A stretch of DNA of 64,000 bases from the NCBI RefSeq assembly GCF_000382225.1, contig NZ_KB907806.1, positions 125,559 through 189,558 on the forward strand. The letters run 5' to 3'. The position numbers and the translations under genes were made by a program. Source of the DNA: Hymenobacter aerophilus DSM 13606 (GTDB lineage Bacteria > Bacteroidota > Bacteroidia > Cytophagales > Hymenobacteraceae). The notes below the pieces were generated by a model that saw nothing but the letters and a program-made list of their open reading frames with translations, was not told the DNA's origin and searched no databases. Below are positions 9,826 to 20,425 of the stretch, in pieces. How positions within the stretch are numbered: the stretch's first letter is position 1; every line of letters begins with the position of its first letter.

Positions 9826-9889
9826 TGGGGTGACAGTAGGGTACGGGGCCTGAAACTCATTCCGCCCGTGCTTCACAGTTGCCCACCTT

Positions 9890-11167
9890 TTATTTTTTTG
9901 GTTCGACACGCACCGTGCGGCCGCTTTGCTCGAAGCGCACGTCGCCGGTCAGCGTCAGCATCTCCAGCACCTTGGGCAGGGTGCTGCGGCGCGAAATCAG
10001 GCCGCTGTAGTGGCTTTCGGGCAGCTGCTGGGCGTACTGCACGTCCACGTTGTACCAGCGGCCGAGCTGGCGCATCACCTCGGGCAGCGAGTGGCCCCGG
10101 AAGGCGAACAAGTCCTGCTTCCAGGCCACGGCCGCCTCGATATCGGCCGGGCCGACGACGATGCCGGTGCTGCCCAGCGCGCAGGTGGCCTGCTGGCCCG
10201 GCTGCAGCCGCGCCGTGCGCCCGTGCCGCTCAATGTTCACCGAGCCTTCGAGCAGGGTGGTGCGCACGCCCGGCTCGTCGGGGTAGGCCATCACGTCGAA
10301 GTGCGTGCCCAGCACCTGCACCGTAGTGCCGCCGGCCTGCACCCGAAACGGCTGCCGCTTGTTGGGCGCCACCTCAAAATAGGCCTGCCCCGTCAGCTCC
10401 ACCCGGCGCTGGTTGCCCACGAAAGCCGTGGGGAAGCGCAGCGACGAGGCCGCGTTCAGCCACACCCGGCTGCCGTCGGGCAGCACCAGCTGGTAGCGGC
10501 CGCCGCGCGGGGCCGCCAGCGTGTGGTAGGCCACGGCCGCACCGTCCGAAGGGGTGCCCACCGACTCGTAATGCACCACGCCGCCCCGCTGCGACACCCG
10601 GATTCCGTCGCCGGTCCAGACGCGGCCGTTGCGCAACTCGTCCAGGTTGAGCACCTGCCCATCGGCCAGCTTGAGCTGGGCGCGGGCACTGGCCGGCTCC
10701 CCGATGCCGGGCGCTGCCGGCGCCGTGGCTACTGCCACTGTGGGCGCCGCGGGCTGATGCGTGATTTCGTAGGTCGCGGTGCCCAAACCCAGCAGCAGCG
10801 CGGCGGCAGCGGCTATGCGCCAGGCCGTGCGCTGCCACCAGGCGGGCGCGGCCTCGTCGGTCGTGAACGGGTTGTCGGCTTCTCCCGGAACCTCGTCGGC
10901 GGCGGGCAGGGGCAGCAGGGGGCGCACGGTGGGCTGGCCGGTCTGGCGGGCCACGTGCTGCCAGGCGGCGTCAGGGTCGAGGGCGGCAAAAAAGGCCAGC
11001 TCGGCGCGTACGGCATCGGCATCCTGCACCGAGTCGAGCAGGGCGGCGTTGCGCGGGTCGGCGGCCAGCCACTGCCCGAAGGCCTGGGCCTCGGCGGCCG
11101 TCAGCTCGCCGCGCAGGTAGCGGCCGAGCGTCCGGGCTTCGTCGAGGGCTTGTTGGGTTGGTTTCAT
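9890..11167 (-). CDS. FecR-family anti-sigma factor
   Basis: Inner-membrane regulator that holds the ECF sigma factor until the STN domain of the cognate receptor signals. It has 425 residues. The N-terminal cytoplasmic part resembles the FecR N domain (LGRYLRGELTAAEAQAFGQWL). One membrane segment lies near residue 125 (WRIAAAAALLLGLGTATYEI). The periplasmic FecR domain follows (QLVLPDGSRVWLNAASSLRF ... VELTGQAYFEV ... VQVLGTHFDVMAYPD), and a C-terminal DUF4974-like STN-fold domain ends the protein (SLPEVMRQLGRWYNVDVQY). It lies between the sigma gene and susC, the standard order for this switch in Bacteroidota. Confidence 0.93.
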   Translation of the reverse strand: MKPTQQALDEARTLGRYLRGELTAAEAQAFGQWLAADPRNAALLDSVQDADAVRAELAFFAALDPDAAWQHVARQTGQPTVRPLLPLPAADEVPGEADNPFTTDEAAPAWWQRTAWRIAAAAALLLGLGTATYEITHQPAAPTVAVATAPAAPGIGEPASARAQLKLADGQVLNLDELRNGRVWTGDGIRVSQRGGVVHYESVGTPSDGAAVAYHTLAAPRGGRYQLVLPDGSRVWLNAASSLRFPTAFVGNQRRVELTGQAYFEVAPNKRQPFRVQAGGTTVQVLGTHFDVMAYPDEPGVRTTLLEGSVNIERHGRTARLQPGQQATCALGSTGIVVGPADIEAAVAWKQDLFAFRGHSLPEVMRQLGRWYNVDVQYAQQLPESHYSGLISRRSTLPKVLEMLTLTGDVRFEQSGRTVRVEPKK

Positions 11168-11295
11168 GGGGAAGGAGGGGTATTCCTCCTTAAGAAACCT
11201 GAGCCGGCAAAACGGGTGAAAGCGGGGTGAAAAAAAGCCAAACTTTTTTTCAGGCAGGGCGTAGCGGAGCGCGTTCGGATGCTATGCTGAACATG

Positions 11296-11392
11296 CTGTA
11301 GAGACGCGACCCCTCGCGTCTTGACGTTGCTGATGTTGTCAATGCAGGCGTCGTCGTTCAATGCCGAGACGCGAGGGGTCGCGTCTCTACAG
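11296..11392. repeat. Intergenic palindrome, family 3 (GTAGAGACGCGACCCCTCGCGTC)
   Basis: The arms CTGTAGAGACGCGACCCCTCGCGTC and their complement are perfectly paired over 25 bp. The loop contains TTGCTGA on the left and TCGTTCAA (11354-11361) on the right. It lies in the 331-bp gap between the sigma and fecR genes, which otherwise shows no gene. Confidence 0.92.
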
Positions 11393-11452
11393 CCTGTTCT
11401 GCTAACTCAAACAGTATCCAAGAGCCATCGGCAAGCGCTGCCGTTCAGTGAT

Positions 11453-11472
11453 GAGACGCAACTATGCGTCTC
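11453..11472. repeat. Short solo hairpin related to family 3
   Basis: GAGACGCA-ACTA-TGCGTCTC, followed by TACA. It repeats the outer arm tip of the neighbouring family 3 palindrome without the long loop, and ends 27 bp before the stop of the ECF sigma gene. It may be a decayed or minimal copy. Confidence 0.7.
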
Positions 11473-11499
11473 TACATCGTTCCATCGCGTTCTGTCGCG

Positions 11500-12075
11500 C
11501 TACCCTGCCGTCCGGGCCAGTAGCAGCAGAGCCAGCAGGGTTTCGGGGCGCAGGCGCAGGCGGAGCAGCTGCAGGCCGCGCTGCTTCTGGGTTTTCACGG
11601 TGTTGATGGACACGCCCAGCTCGGCGGCTATTTCGTGGTTTTTCTTGTTTTCGAGGTAGCCCAGGCGCACAATGGTTCGGCAGCCGTCGGGCAGCGTCTC
11701 CAGCGCCTCGTAGATTTCAGCTACCACTTCGGCCTTGATGAGCTGGCGCACCACGTCGGGCTCGGCGGCGGGTGGGGGCGGGGCGGCCTGGGTCTGGCTC
11801 TGGTGCAGCTGTACCACTTTGCGGTGGCGCACGGCGTTGAGGCTGGCGTTGCGCACCGTACTATATAAGTAGGCCTGCACGCCCGCGGCCGCCACCTGTT
11901 CGCGCTGGTTCCAGTAGGTAATAAAGGCCTCCTGGGCAATGTCTTCGGCCGCCTCGCGGTGGCCGGTGAGCTGGAACGAGAAGTACACCAACCGCGCGTA
12001 GTAGCGCCGGAAAAGCTGTTCCAGCGGCAAAGCGGCCGGATCGTCTTGGTCTGGTTGGGCCGGGTTGGGTCCCAT
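11500..12075 (-). CDS. ECF-type RNA polymerase sigma factor (FecI-like)
   Basis: Sigma-70 family regulator expected to direct transcription of the susC-led operon. ATG 12075 gives 191 residues; the frame stays open upstream but that part is low-complexity and unlike the family. Region 2 is visible as LEQLFRRYYARLVYFSFQLTG through EDIAQEAFITYWNQRE. Region 4 is visible as LPDGCRTIVRLGYLENKKNHEIAAELG with the helix-turn-helix SINTVKTQKQRGLQ. It is followed by fecR on the same strand. A weak -7-like TATCTTTA lies at 12118-12125. Confidence 0.92.
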   Translation of the reverse strand: MGPNPAQPDQDDPAALPLEQLFRRYYARLVYFSFQLTGHREAAEDIAQEAFITYWNQREQVAAAGVQAYLYSTVRNASLNAVRHRKVVQLHQSQTQAAPPPPAAEPDVVRQLIKAEVVAEIYEALETLPDGCRTIVRLGYLENKKNHEIAAELGVSINTVKTQKQRGLQLLRLRLRPETLLALLLLARTAG

Positions 12076-12422
12076 AGGAGTAGGGGCGGGTTGCCCGCGC
12101 GGGCAATAGTGCAGTGCTAAAGATAAACAAAGGCCGGGAGCGAGGGCATAGCCCGGAGCTTCGGTTTCGGGCCCCGCCGCTGCCGGCCAAACGGATTTTG
12201 GCCGGCGATGCGCCAAGCGGAGCCTGCGCGCTGCCGGCTACTTTCCTGGCCTCGCCCTGACAAGCCGGCGGCCCGGGCTGAATGCGCACAATCTTTGATG
12301 GACGGGCCTCGTCGCGCCAGGGGGGCGGAGCGGCACGGCGGCTTGCAAATAGCCGGGGTGATTCCCGAAAAACGCCGTAAATTTGACCTGCGCCCCGGCG
12401 TTTCAATTAAGGTAACCGCAAC
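12076..12422. other. Divergent intergenic region between the sigma gene and secA
   Basis: No gene is seen in these 347 bp. The region holds a perfect hairpin, GCCGGCCAAA-CGGAT-TTTGGCCGGC (12182-12206), without a following T run, and the secA -7 element at 12378-12385. It must contain the promoters for both divergent units. Confidence 0.6.
12378..12385 (+). promoter_or_regulatory. Bacteroidota-type -7 element upstream of secA
   Basis: TAAATTTG matches TAnnTTTG exactly and ends 37 nt before the secA ATG. No clear TTTG/TTG lies at the expected -33 distance, so only the -7 half is supported. Confidence 0.5.
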
Positions 12423-15827
<3,405 letters not shown>

Positions 15828-15867
15828 GCAAGAGTTTTGGATGGGCGGTTGACTTCACCAACCACCA

Positions 15868-15953
15868 GTCATCCTGACGAAGGAAGGACCTGTACAGAAG
15901 GTAATATCATTTGATGTTAGCTTCCGTATAGGTCCTTCCTTCGTCAGGATGAC
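15868..15953. repeat. Intergenic palindrome, family 1 variant
   Basis: The left arm is GTCATCCTGACGAAGGAAGG and the right arm CCTTCCTTCGTCAGGATGAC, perfectly paired. The arm interior differs from other family 1 copies in both arms at once. The loop GGTAATATCATTTGATGTTAGC occupies 15900-15921. It lies between secA and deoC. Confidence 0.92.
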
Positions 15954-16018
15954 AGCCTCTCCATTATAGCCAAGCGGCCCCCTTCTCTATTATTCAAGCC
16001 CTTAATATACATCTGCTT

Positions 16019-16726
16019 ATGAACCTCGCGCCCTACATCGACCACACGCTGCTGAAGCCTGACACCACGCCCGAGCAGATTGCGCGGCTGTGCGCCGAGG
16101 CGGCCACCCACGGCTTTGCCACCGTGTGCGTGCCGCCCTGCTACGTGCGCCAGGCCGCCGAGGCGCTGCAAGGTTCGGGCGTGGCCGTGTGCACTGTTAT
16201 CGGGTTTCCGCTGGGCTATTCGCTGGCCAAGGTGAAGTTCTTCGAGGGCCATCTGGCCCTGAACGATGGGGCCACCGAGCTGGATATGGTACTCAACATC
16301 GGGGCGCTGAAAGCGGGGCGGCACGAGGAAGTGGAGGACGAAATCGGGCAGCTGGCCGAGCTGTGCCGGCTGCGCGGGGCCTTGCTGAAGGTGATTATCG
16401 AAACCGCTTTGCTCACGGAGGCTGAAATTGTGACGGCCTGCCGGCTGTGCGCCGAGGCCGGGGCCAACTTCGTGAAAACCAGCACCGGCTTTGCCAGCCG
16501 CGGCGCCTCGGTGGCCGATATCGAGCTGATGCGCGCCTCGCTGCCCACCCATATCCGCCTGAAAGCCTCCGGCGGCATCCGCACCCGCGCGGCCGCCCTG
16601 GCCCTGGTGGCCGCCGGCGCCGACCGGATTGGTGCCTCCGATGGCGTAGCTTTGCTGGCCGAACCCGCCGCTGCCTCCCCAACCGCTGCTTATGACTCCG
16701 ACCACGCCTCTTCCGCTGCTTCGTAA
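16019..16726 (+). CDS. deoC: Deoxyribose-phosphate aldolase DeoC
   Basis: Class I aldolase that splits 2-deoxyribose-5-phosphate to glyceraldehyde-3-phosphate and acetaldehyde in deoxynucleoside breakdown. It has 235 residues, normal for the short bacterial type. Visible are IDHTLLKPDTT at the N-terminus, TVIGFPLG, the Schiff-base lysine in FVKTSTGF (Lys153), and the second conserved lysine in LKASGGIRT. The C-terminal stretch after ALLAEP is low-complexity and overlaps the next gene by 35 nt. No other nucleoside catabolic gene is adjacent. Confidence 0.96.
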   Translation: MNLAPYIDHTLLKPDTTPEQIARLCAEAATHGFATVCVPPCYVRQAAEALQGSGVAVCTVIGFPLGYSLAKVKFFEGHLALNDGATELDMVLNIGALKAGRHEEVEDEIGQLAELCRLRGALLKVIIETALLTEAEIVTACRLCAEAGANFVKTSTGFASRGASVADIELMRASLPTHIRLKASGGIRTRAAALALVAAGADRIGASDGVALLAEPAAASPTAAYDSDHASSAAS

Positions 16727-17237
16727 CGTGCTGCTGCTCTCCGGCCTGCTGTCGTTGGGCGCCTGCGCTGCTTCCGGCCCGGCGGCCCCCTCGGCCGACA
16801 CCACCCGCCGCGGCACGCAGCTGCCGGCCGAAGACCTGAGCCAGTTCCGGCCGGTGTTTCCGGCGCCGAAGGCCACGGCCGCGGTGCCCGCGCCCCGTGC
16901 CCGGCCGGTGCCGCCCACCAACCAGGTAAACGCTCAGATTGAGCAGCGCCTGCGCGATTTGTCGTTCACCAACCGCAACGTGAAATACGCCCAGGGCTAC
17001 CGGGTGCTGGCTTACGTGGGCCTGGAAAAGGACAAGGCCATGAGCGTGCGCCGGGCCATCATCAGCCGCTACCCCGAGGAAACCGACTACCTGACCTACA
17101 AGAACCCCATTTTCCGCCTACAAATCGGCGACTACCTCACCCGCCTCGAAGCCGCCCAGGCCCTGTTGCGCCTGCGCCCCCTGGCCCCCCGCGCCGAGCT
17201 GGAGTCCATGCAGGTGAATATTAACAAAAGCTTTTAG
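16692..17237 (+). CDS. SPOR-domain lipoprotein
   Basis: Probable envelope lipoprotein that binds denuded peptidoglycan. It has 181 residues. The signal peptide ends at the lipobox LSLGAC, then a Pro/Ala-rich tether runs to about residue 75. The C-terminal SPOR-like domain follows (YRVLAYVGLEKDKAMSVRR ... DYLTYKNPIFRLQIGDYLTR ... AAQALLRLRPLAP). The start overlaps the 3' end of deoC in another frame, implying translational coupling. The last codons AAA AGC TTT TAG lie inside the left arm of the palindrome at 17229-17392, so that repeat supplies the stop codon. Confidence 0.82.
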   Translation: MTPTTPLPLLRNVLLLSGLLSLGACAASGPAAPSADTTRRGTQLPAEDLSQFRPVFPAPKATAAVPAPRARPVPPTNQVNAQIEQRLRDLSFTNRNVKYAQGYRVLAYVGLEKDKAMSVRRAIISRYPEETDYLTYKNPIFRLQIGDYLTRLEAAQALLRLRPLAPRAELESMQVNINKSF

Positions 17238-17392
17238 CCGCAAGCTACAAGCGGTAAGAACGTCATTCAGAGCGAAGCGAAGAATCTCGCTTGGAGCCCG
17301 TTGAACGACAACCGTTGTAACGTCACACGAGCGAGATTCTTCGCTTCGCTCTGAATGACGTTCTTACCGCTTGTAGCTTGCAGCTAAAAGCT
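17229..17392. repeat. Intergenic palindrome, family 2 (CATTCAGAGCGAAGCGAAGAATCTCGC), very long arms
   Basis: A perfect inverted repeat of 51 bp runs from 17240 to 17381, and outside it AGCTTTTAGC (17229-17238) pairs with GCTAAAAGCT (17383-17392). The loop contains TTGAACGA (17301-17308), the complement of the TCGTTCAA core. The left end reaches into the coding sequence of the SPOR gene. Confidence 0.95.
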
Positions 17393-17407
17393 AATAGCTC
17401 AATAAAA

Positions 17408-18604
17408 ATGGACCTTCTCTCCCGCGTAAAGCAGCTGGCGGCCGAAACGGCGGCCGACACCGTGGCATTGCGCCAGCACCTGCACATGCACCCCGAGCTG
17501 TCGTTTGAGGAGCACGAAACGGTGGCATTCGTAACGGAGCAGCTGCAGAAGCTGGGGCTGCAAACCCAGACCATTGCCAACACCGGCGTGGTGGCCCTTA
17601 TTGAGGGGCGCAACCCCACTAGCCGCACGGTGGCGCTACGGGCCGATATGGACGCGCTGCCCATTACGGAACAGAACGAGGTGCCCTACAAGTCGCAGAA
17701 CCCCGGCGTGATGCATGCCTGCGGCCACGACGTGCACACGGCCTCGCTGCTGGGTGCGGCCCGGATTCTGGTAGAGTTGAAAGACGAGTTCGAGGGCAGC
17801 GTGAAGCTGATGTTCCAGCCCGGTGAGGAGCGGCTGCCCGGCGGCGCTTCGCTGATGATTCAGGAAGGCGTGCTGGAAAACCCGACGCCGGCCAGCGTGC
17901 TGGGCCAGCACGTGTTTCCGATGCTGCCGGCCGGCAAGGTGGGCCTGCGCGCCGGCCGCTACATGGCCAGTACCGACGAGCTGTACCTGACCGTGCGCGG
18001 CAAGGGTGGCCACGGCGCTATGCCCGAGCAGAACGTGGACCCGGTGCTGGTAGCGGCCCACATCATCGTGGCAGCCCAACAGATTGTGAGCCGCCGCGCC
18101 AATCCCAAGCTGCCCTCGGTGCTGAGCTTCGGCAAAGTGCTGGCCCAGGGCGCCACCAACGTTATTCCCAACGAGGTGTACCTCGAAGGCACGTTCCGGA
18201 CGCTGAACGAGGAGTGGCGCAACGAGGCCCACCAGCACCTGCGCCGCCTCTGCGAAGGGCTGGCCGAAAGCATGGGCGCCAGCTGCGAACTGGAAATCCG
18301 CCGCGGCTACCCCTACCTCGAAAACGAGCCCGCCCTCACGGCCCGCACCGAGCAGGCCGCCATCGAGTACCTGGGCCCCGAGAACGTGGTGGAGCTCGAC
18401 CAGTGGATGGCCGCCGAGGATTTCGCCTACTTCAGCCAGGCGGCCAGCGCCTGCTTCTACCGCCTCGGCACCGCCGCCGCCGACGGCAGCGGCCGCCTCA
18501 CGTCCTCGGTCCACACGCCCGCCTTCGACATTGACCCGCACGCGCTGGAAGTGGGCCCCGGTCTGATGGCCTGGCTGACGCTGCGTGAGCTGGCGGAGAA
18601 ATAG
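17408..18604 (+). CDS. M20-family metal-dependent amidohydrolase
   Basis: Predicted cytoplasmic amidohydrolase of the IAA-Leu/N-acyl-amino-acid (M20D) type that cleaves amide-linked amino acid conjugates. The start at ATG 17408 gives 398 residues; an upstream ATG lies within the palindrome arm and is ignored. Visible are LRQHLHMHPELSFEE, ALRADMDALPI, the metal motif HACGHDVHTASLLGAA, MFQPGEE, and the dimerisation domain near GKGGHGAMPEQNVDP, with a C-terminal MAAEDFAYF. All expected ligands are present. The natural substrate cannot be named from sequence. Confidence 0.93.
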   Translation: MDLLSRVKQLAAETAADTVALRQHLHMHPELSFEEHETVAFVTEQLQKLGLQTQTIANTGVVALIEGRNPTSRTVALRADMDALPITEQNEVPYKSQNPGVMHACGHDVHTASLLGAARILVELKDEFEGSVKLMFQPGEERLPGGASLMIQEGVLENPTPASVLGQHVFPMLPAGKVGLRAGRYMASTDELYLTVRGKGGHGAMPEQNVDPVLVAAHIIVAAQQIVSRRANPKLPSVLSFGKVLAQGATNVIPNEVYLEGTFRTLNEEWRNEAHQHLRRLCEGLAESMGASCELEIRRGYPYLENEPALTARTEQAAIEYLGPENVVELDQWMAAEDFAYFSQAASACFYRLGTAAADGSGRLTSSVHTPAFDIDPHALEVGPGLMAWLTLRELAEK

Positions 18605-18696
18605 CCGGTTGTGATTTCATTGGGCTGAAAGTGTTTCAGCTTTTTCAACACTAGTGAAGTATCGGCCTCGGGCCTTTGTATAGCTGTTCCTTACGT

Positions 18697-19527
18697 ATGC
18701 GCATCCATCTGTTTTCTGCTGTTGCAGCTACTTCGCTGCTGGTACTGGCCGCCCGACCCGCCGCCGCCCAGACCCGCTATACCGGCAACTGGCTGGTGTT
18801 GCCCGAGATGCAGGCCGAACTGGCCCTCAGCGACAACGACTATCTGCTGCTGGGTGTCAGCTGGGCGCGGCAGGCCAGGAACGGCGGCGGCGCTTATAGC
18901 AACGGGCAGCTGCGGCTGGGCTACGAACACTTCTGGAACCCGAGCTGGAGCTGGGGCGCTACCCTGCGGGCGGTGCCCGAAAGAAATGAAAGTAATGGCA
19001 ACGGCGAGTACCTGGGATTGGCCGGCAACATCATTCCCGGGCTACTGCTGCGGCACCGTGCCCCGTTAGGCCCGCTGAACTTCTCCCAGCGCCTGGCCGT
19101 GGAGTACGCCGCCCGCACCGGCAACACGCTCGACAGCAAGAGCCGCGCCCACGCCCGCCTGCGCCTAGGCCTCGACCGCGAGTTTGCGGTGGGCGCTACC
19201 GTGAAGCTGCGGCCCCGCGTGGCCTACGAGGCCCTGACTTACCTGCGTTTCCAGCGCGATGAAAACCAGGCCAAGGAGCGGTTTGTGGATTTCGGCAACC
19301 TGCGGGGCGAAGTGGGCGTGCGCCTTTCTCCCCGGTTCGACTTTACGCCCTGGGTGGCCTCACAAACCCAGTACCTCAATGCCCTGCAGCAGTTCGACAA
19401 GAACGGCAACCCGGTTTCGGGCGGCAAAGTCAACCTGCTGACGCCCACCGTGGGCCTCGACCTGCGCGTGACGCTGGGTCAGAGCGCCCTCACCGCCGAC
19501 CGCCAGCCGCTTCCCACGCAACACTAA
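18697..19527 (+). CDS. DUF2490-type outer-membrane protein
   Basis: Predicted beta-barrel outer-membrane protein of 276 residues with a cleavable signal ending RPAAAQ. Alternating aromatic/charged beta-strand patterns such as YTGNWLVLPEMQAEL, QLRLGYEHFWNPSWSWGATL and RLRLGLDREFAVG fit the DUF2490 family. The function of that family is unknown. A seven-codon upstream extension exists but would put residues before the signal peptide. It has no obvious partner nearby. Confidence 0.65.
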   Translation: MRIHLFSAVAATSLLVLAARPAAAQTRYTGNWLVLPEMQAELALSDNDYLLLGVSWARQARNGGGAYSNGQLRLGYEHFWNPSWSWGATLRAVPERNESNGNGEYLGLAGNIIPGLLLRHRAPLGPLNFSQRLAVEYAARTGNTLDSKSRAHARLRLGLDREFAVGATVKLRPRVAYEALTYLRFQRDENQAKERFVDFGNLRGEVGVRLSPRFDFTPWVASQTQYLNALQQFDKNGNPVSGGKVNLLTPTVGLDLRVTLGQSALTADRQPLPTQH

Positions 19528-19536
19528 CGCAGTATG

Positions 19537-19635
19537 GTGTCATATTGACACTGGCTGAATGCGGTTTGAAGCTCGATAAGGCCGATTGGCTTCGGTGAAG
19601 TTGACGTTTTGCTCATGATAATGTCAATGTGGCAT
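19537..19635. promoter_or_regulatory. Pair of TGTCA-N3-TGACA-like sites upstream of hsp20
   Basis: GTGTCA-TAT-TGACAC is a perfect dyad at 19537-19551. ATGTCA-ATG-TGGCAT at 19621-19635 repeats the layout with one mismatch. Both lie in the 198-bp gap ahead of hsp20, which suggests operators for a dimeric regulator. No matching regulator gene is seen in the window. Confidence 0.4.
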
Positions 19636-19725
19636 TGAATTTCGATTGGTACAGATTTTATAAAGTAGAGGTGTCGCCGGGTGATAAACCGGCTTTTCAA
19701 TCTCAACCTTACTTTCTGTACCATT

Positions 19726-20160
19726 ATGGCAACGCTGCTTTATAACAACCGCCCGGCTCGTCCTTCCTTCAACTCGGCGCTCAGCGAGATGCTGCGCGAC
19801 ACGCTGCCGGCCCAGATCCAGCCCACCGAATCGTTCAACCCCGCCGCCGACGTGCTGGAGGGTCCCGAAGGATTCCAGCTGCAGCTCGTGCTGCCCGGCG
19901 TGGCCAAGGAAGACGTGAAAATTGACTTTCAGGAAGGCCGCCTCACCGTGAGCGGCGAGCGGAAGGCTCCGGAAACCACCGAGGAAGCCCCGAAATTCCG
20001 CCGCGTCGAGTCGGGCTACGGCACGTTCTCGCGCACCTTCCGCCTGCCCGATACCATCGACGTCACGGCCATCAGCGCCGAGCTGACCAACGGTATTCTG
20101 CACCTGCTGCTGCCCTTCGACAGCAAGAAGGTGAGCAAGCTGCAAATCGAGGTTCGCTAA
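19726..20160 (+). CDS. Small heat-shock protein Hsp20
   Basis: ATP-independent holdase that keeps unfolding proteins soluble. ATG 19726 gives 144 residues. The alpha-crystallin domain spans about 40-135: FQLQLVLPGVAKEDVKIDFQEGRLTV is followed by RRVESGYGTFSRTFRLPD and AELTNGILHLLLP, with the usual GxLxL pattern. A strong terminator follows. Its neighbour htrA is also an envelope/protein-stress gene, but the terminator separates the two units. Confidence 0.95.
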   Translation: MATLLYNNRPARPSFNSALSEMLRDTLPAQIQPTESFNPAADVLEGPEGFQLQLVLPGVAKEDVKIDFQEGRLTVSGERKAPETTEEAPKFRRVESGYGTFSRTFRLPDTIDVTAISAELTNGILHLLLPFDSKKVSKLQIEVR

Positions 20161-20170
20161 CCGCTACCTG

Positions 20171-20203
20171 AAAAAGGGCGCTCCGGTTGAGCGCCCTTTT
20201 TTT
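20171..20203 (+). terminator. Rho-independent terminator after hsp20
   Basis: AAAAAGGGCGCT pairs with AGCGCCCTTTTTTT around a 7-nt loop, giving a GC stem with a T tract. Confidence 0.9.
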
Positions 20204-20361
20204 GTTGGCCGCCGCCGGCTAACTCGCTCAGCGCGTGCCGCTCGCTTAAAACAATCTACCAACGGGCTGTTTTAAACCCTGAACGCCCGTGCAACCGGAC
20301 ACCATTCGCCGGGCATCTGGCGTTAGATAAGCACCGAAAAGCCCGACCGCACGGTTGTTTA

Positions 20362-20392
20362 TTGACCGGTTCGCCTTTTCATCGTAAATTCA
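20362..20392 (+). promoter_or_regulatory. Possible htrA promoter
   Basis: TTG (20362-20364), then 20 nt, then TAAATTCA (20385-20392), which matches 6 of 8 positions of TAnnTTTG counting the free ones. It lies 33 nt before the htrA ATG. The spacing fits the Bacteroidota housekeeping promoter and the -7 match is partial. Confidence 0.4.
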
Positions 20393-20425
20393 ACTCTCGC
20401 TATTTACCTTCAAGTTTCAATACCC

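Noticed and set aside
9732..9860. N-terminal extension of the SusC frame with a Pro-His-Phe run
   Set aside because: The run is a translated 9-bp DNA repeat and precedes a normal signal peptide. ATG 9731 is the better start.
19621..19640. Sigma-54 promoter (TGGCAT...) ahead of hsp20
   Set aside because: The -12 GC is missing at the required distance; only the TGGCA half is present.
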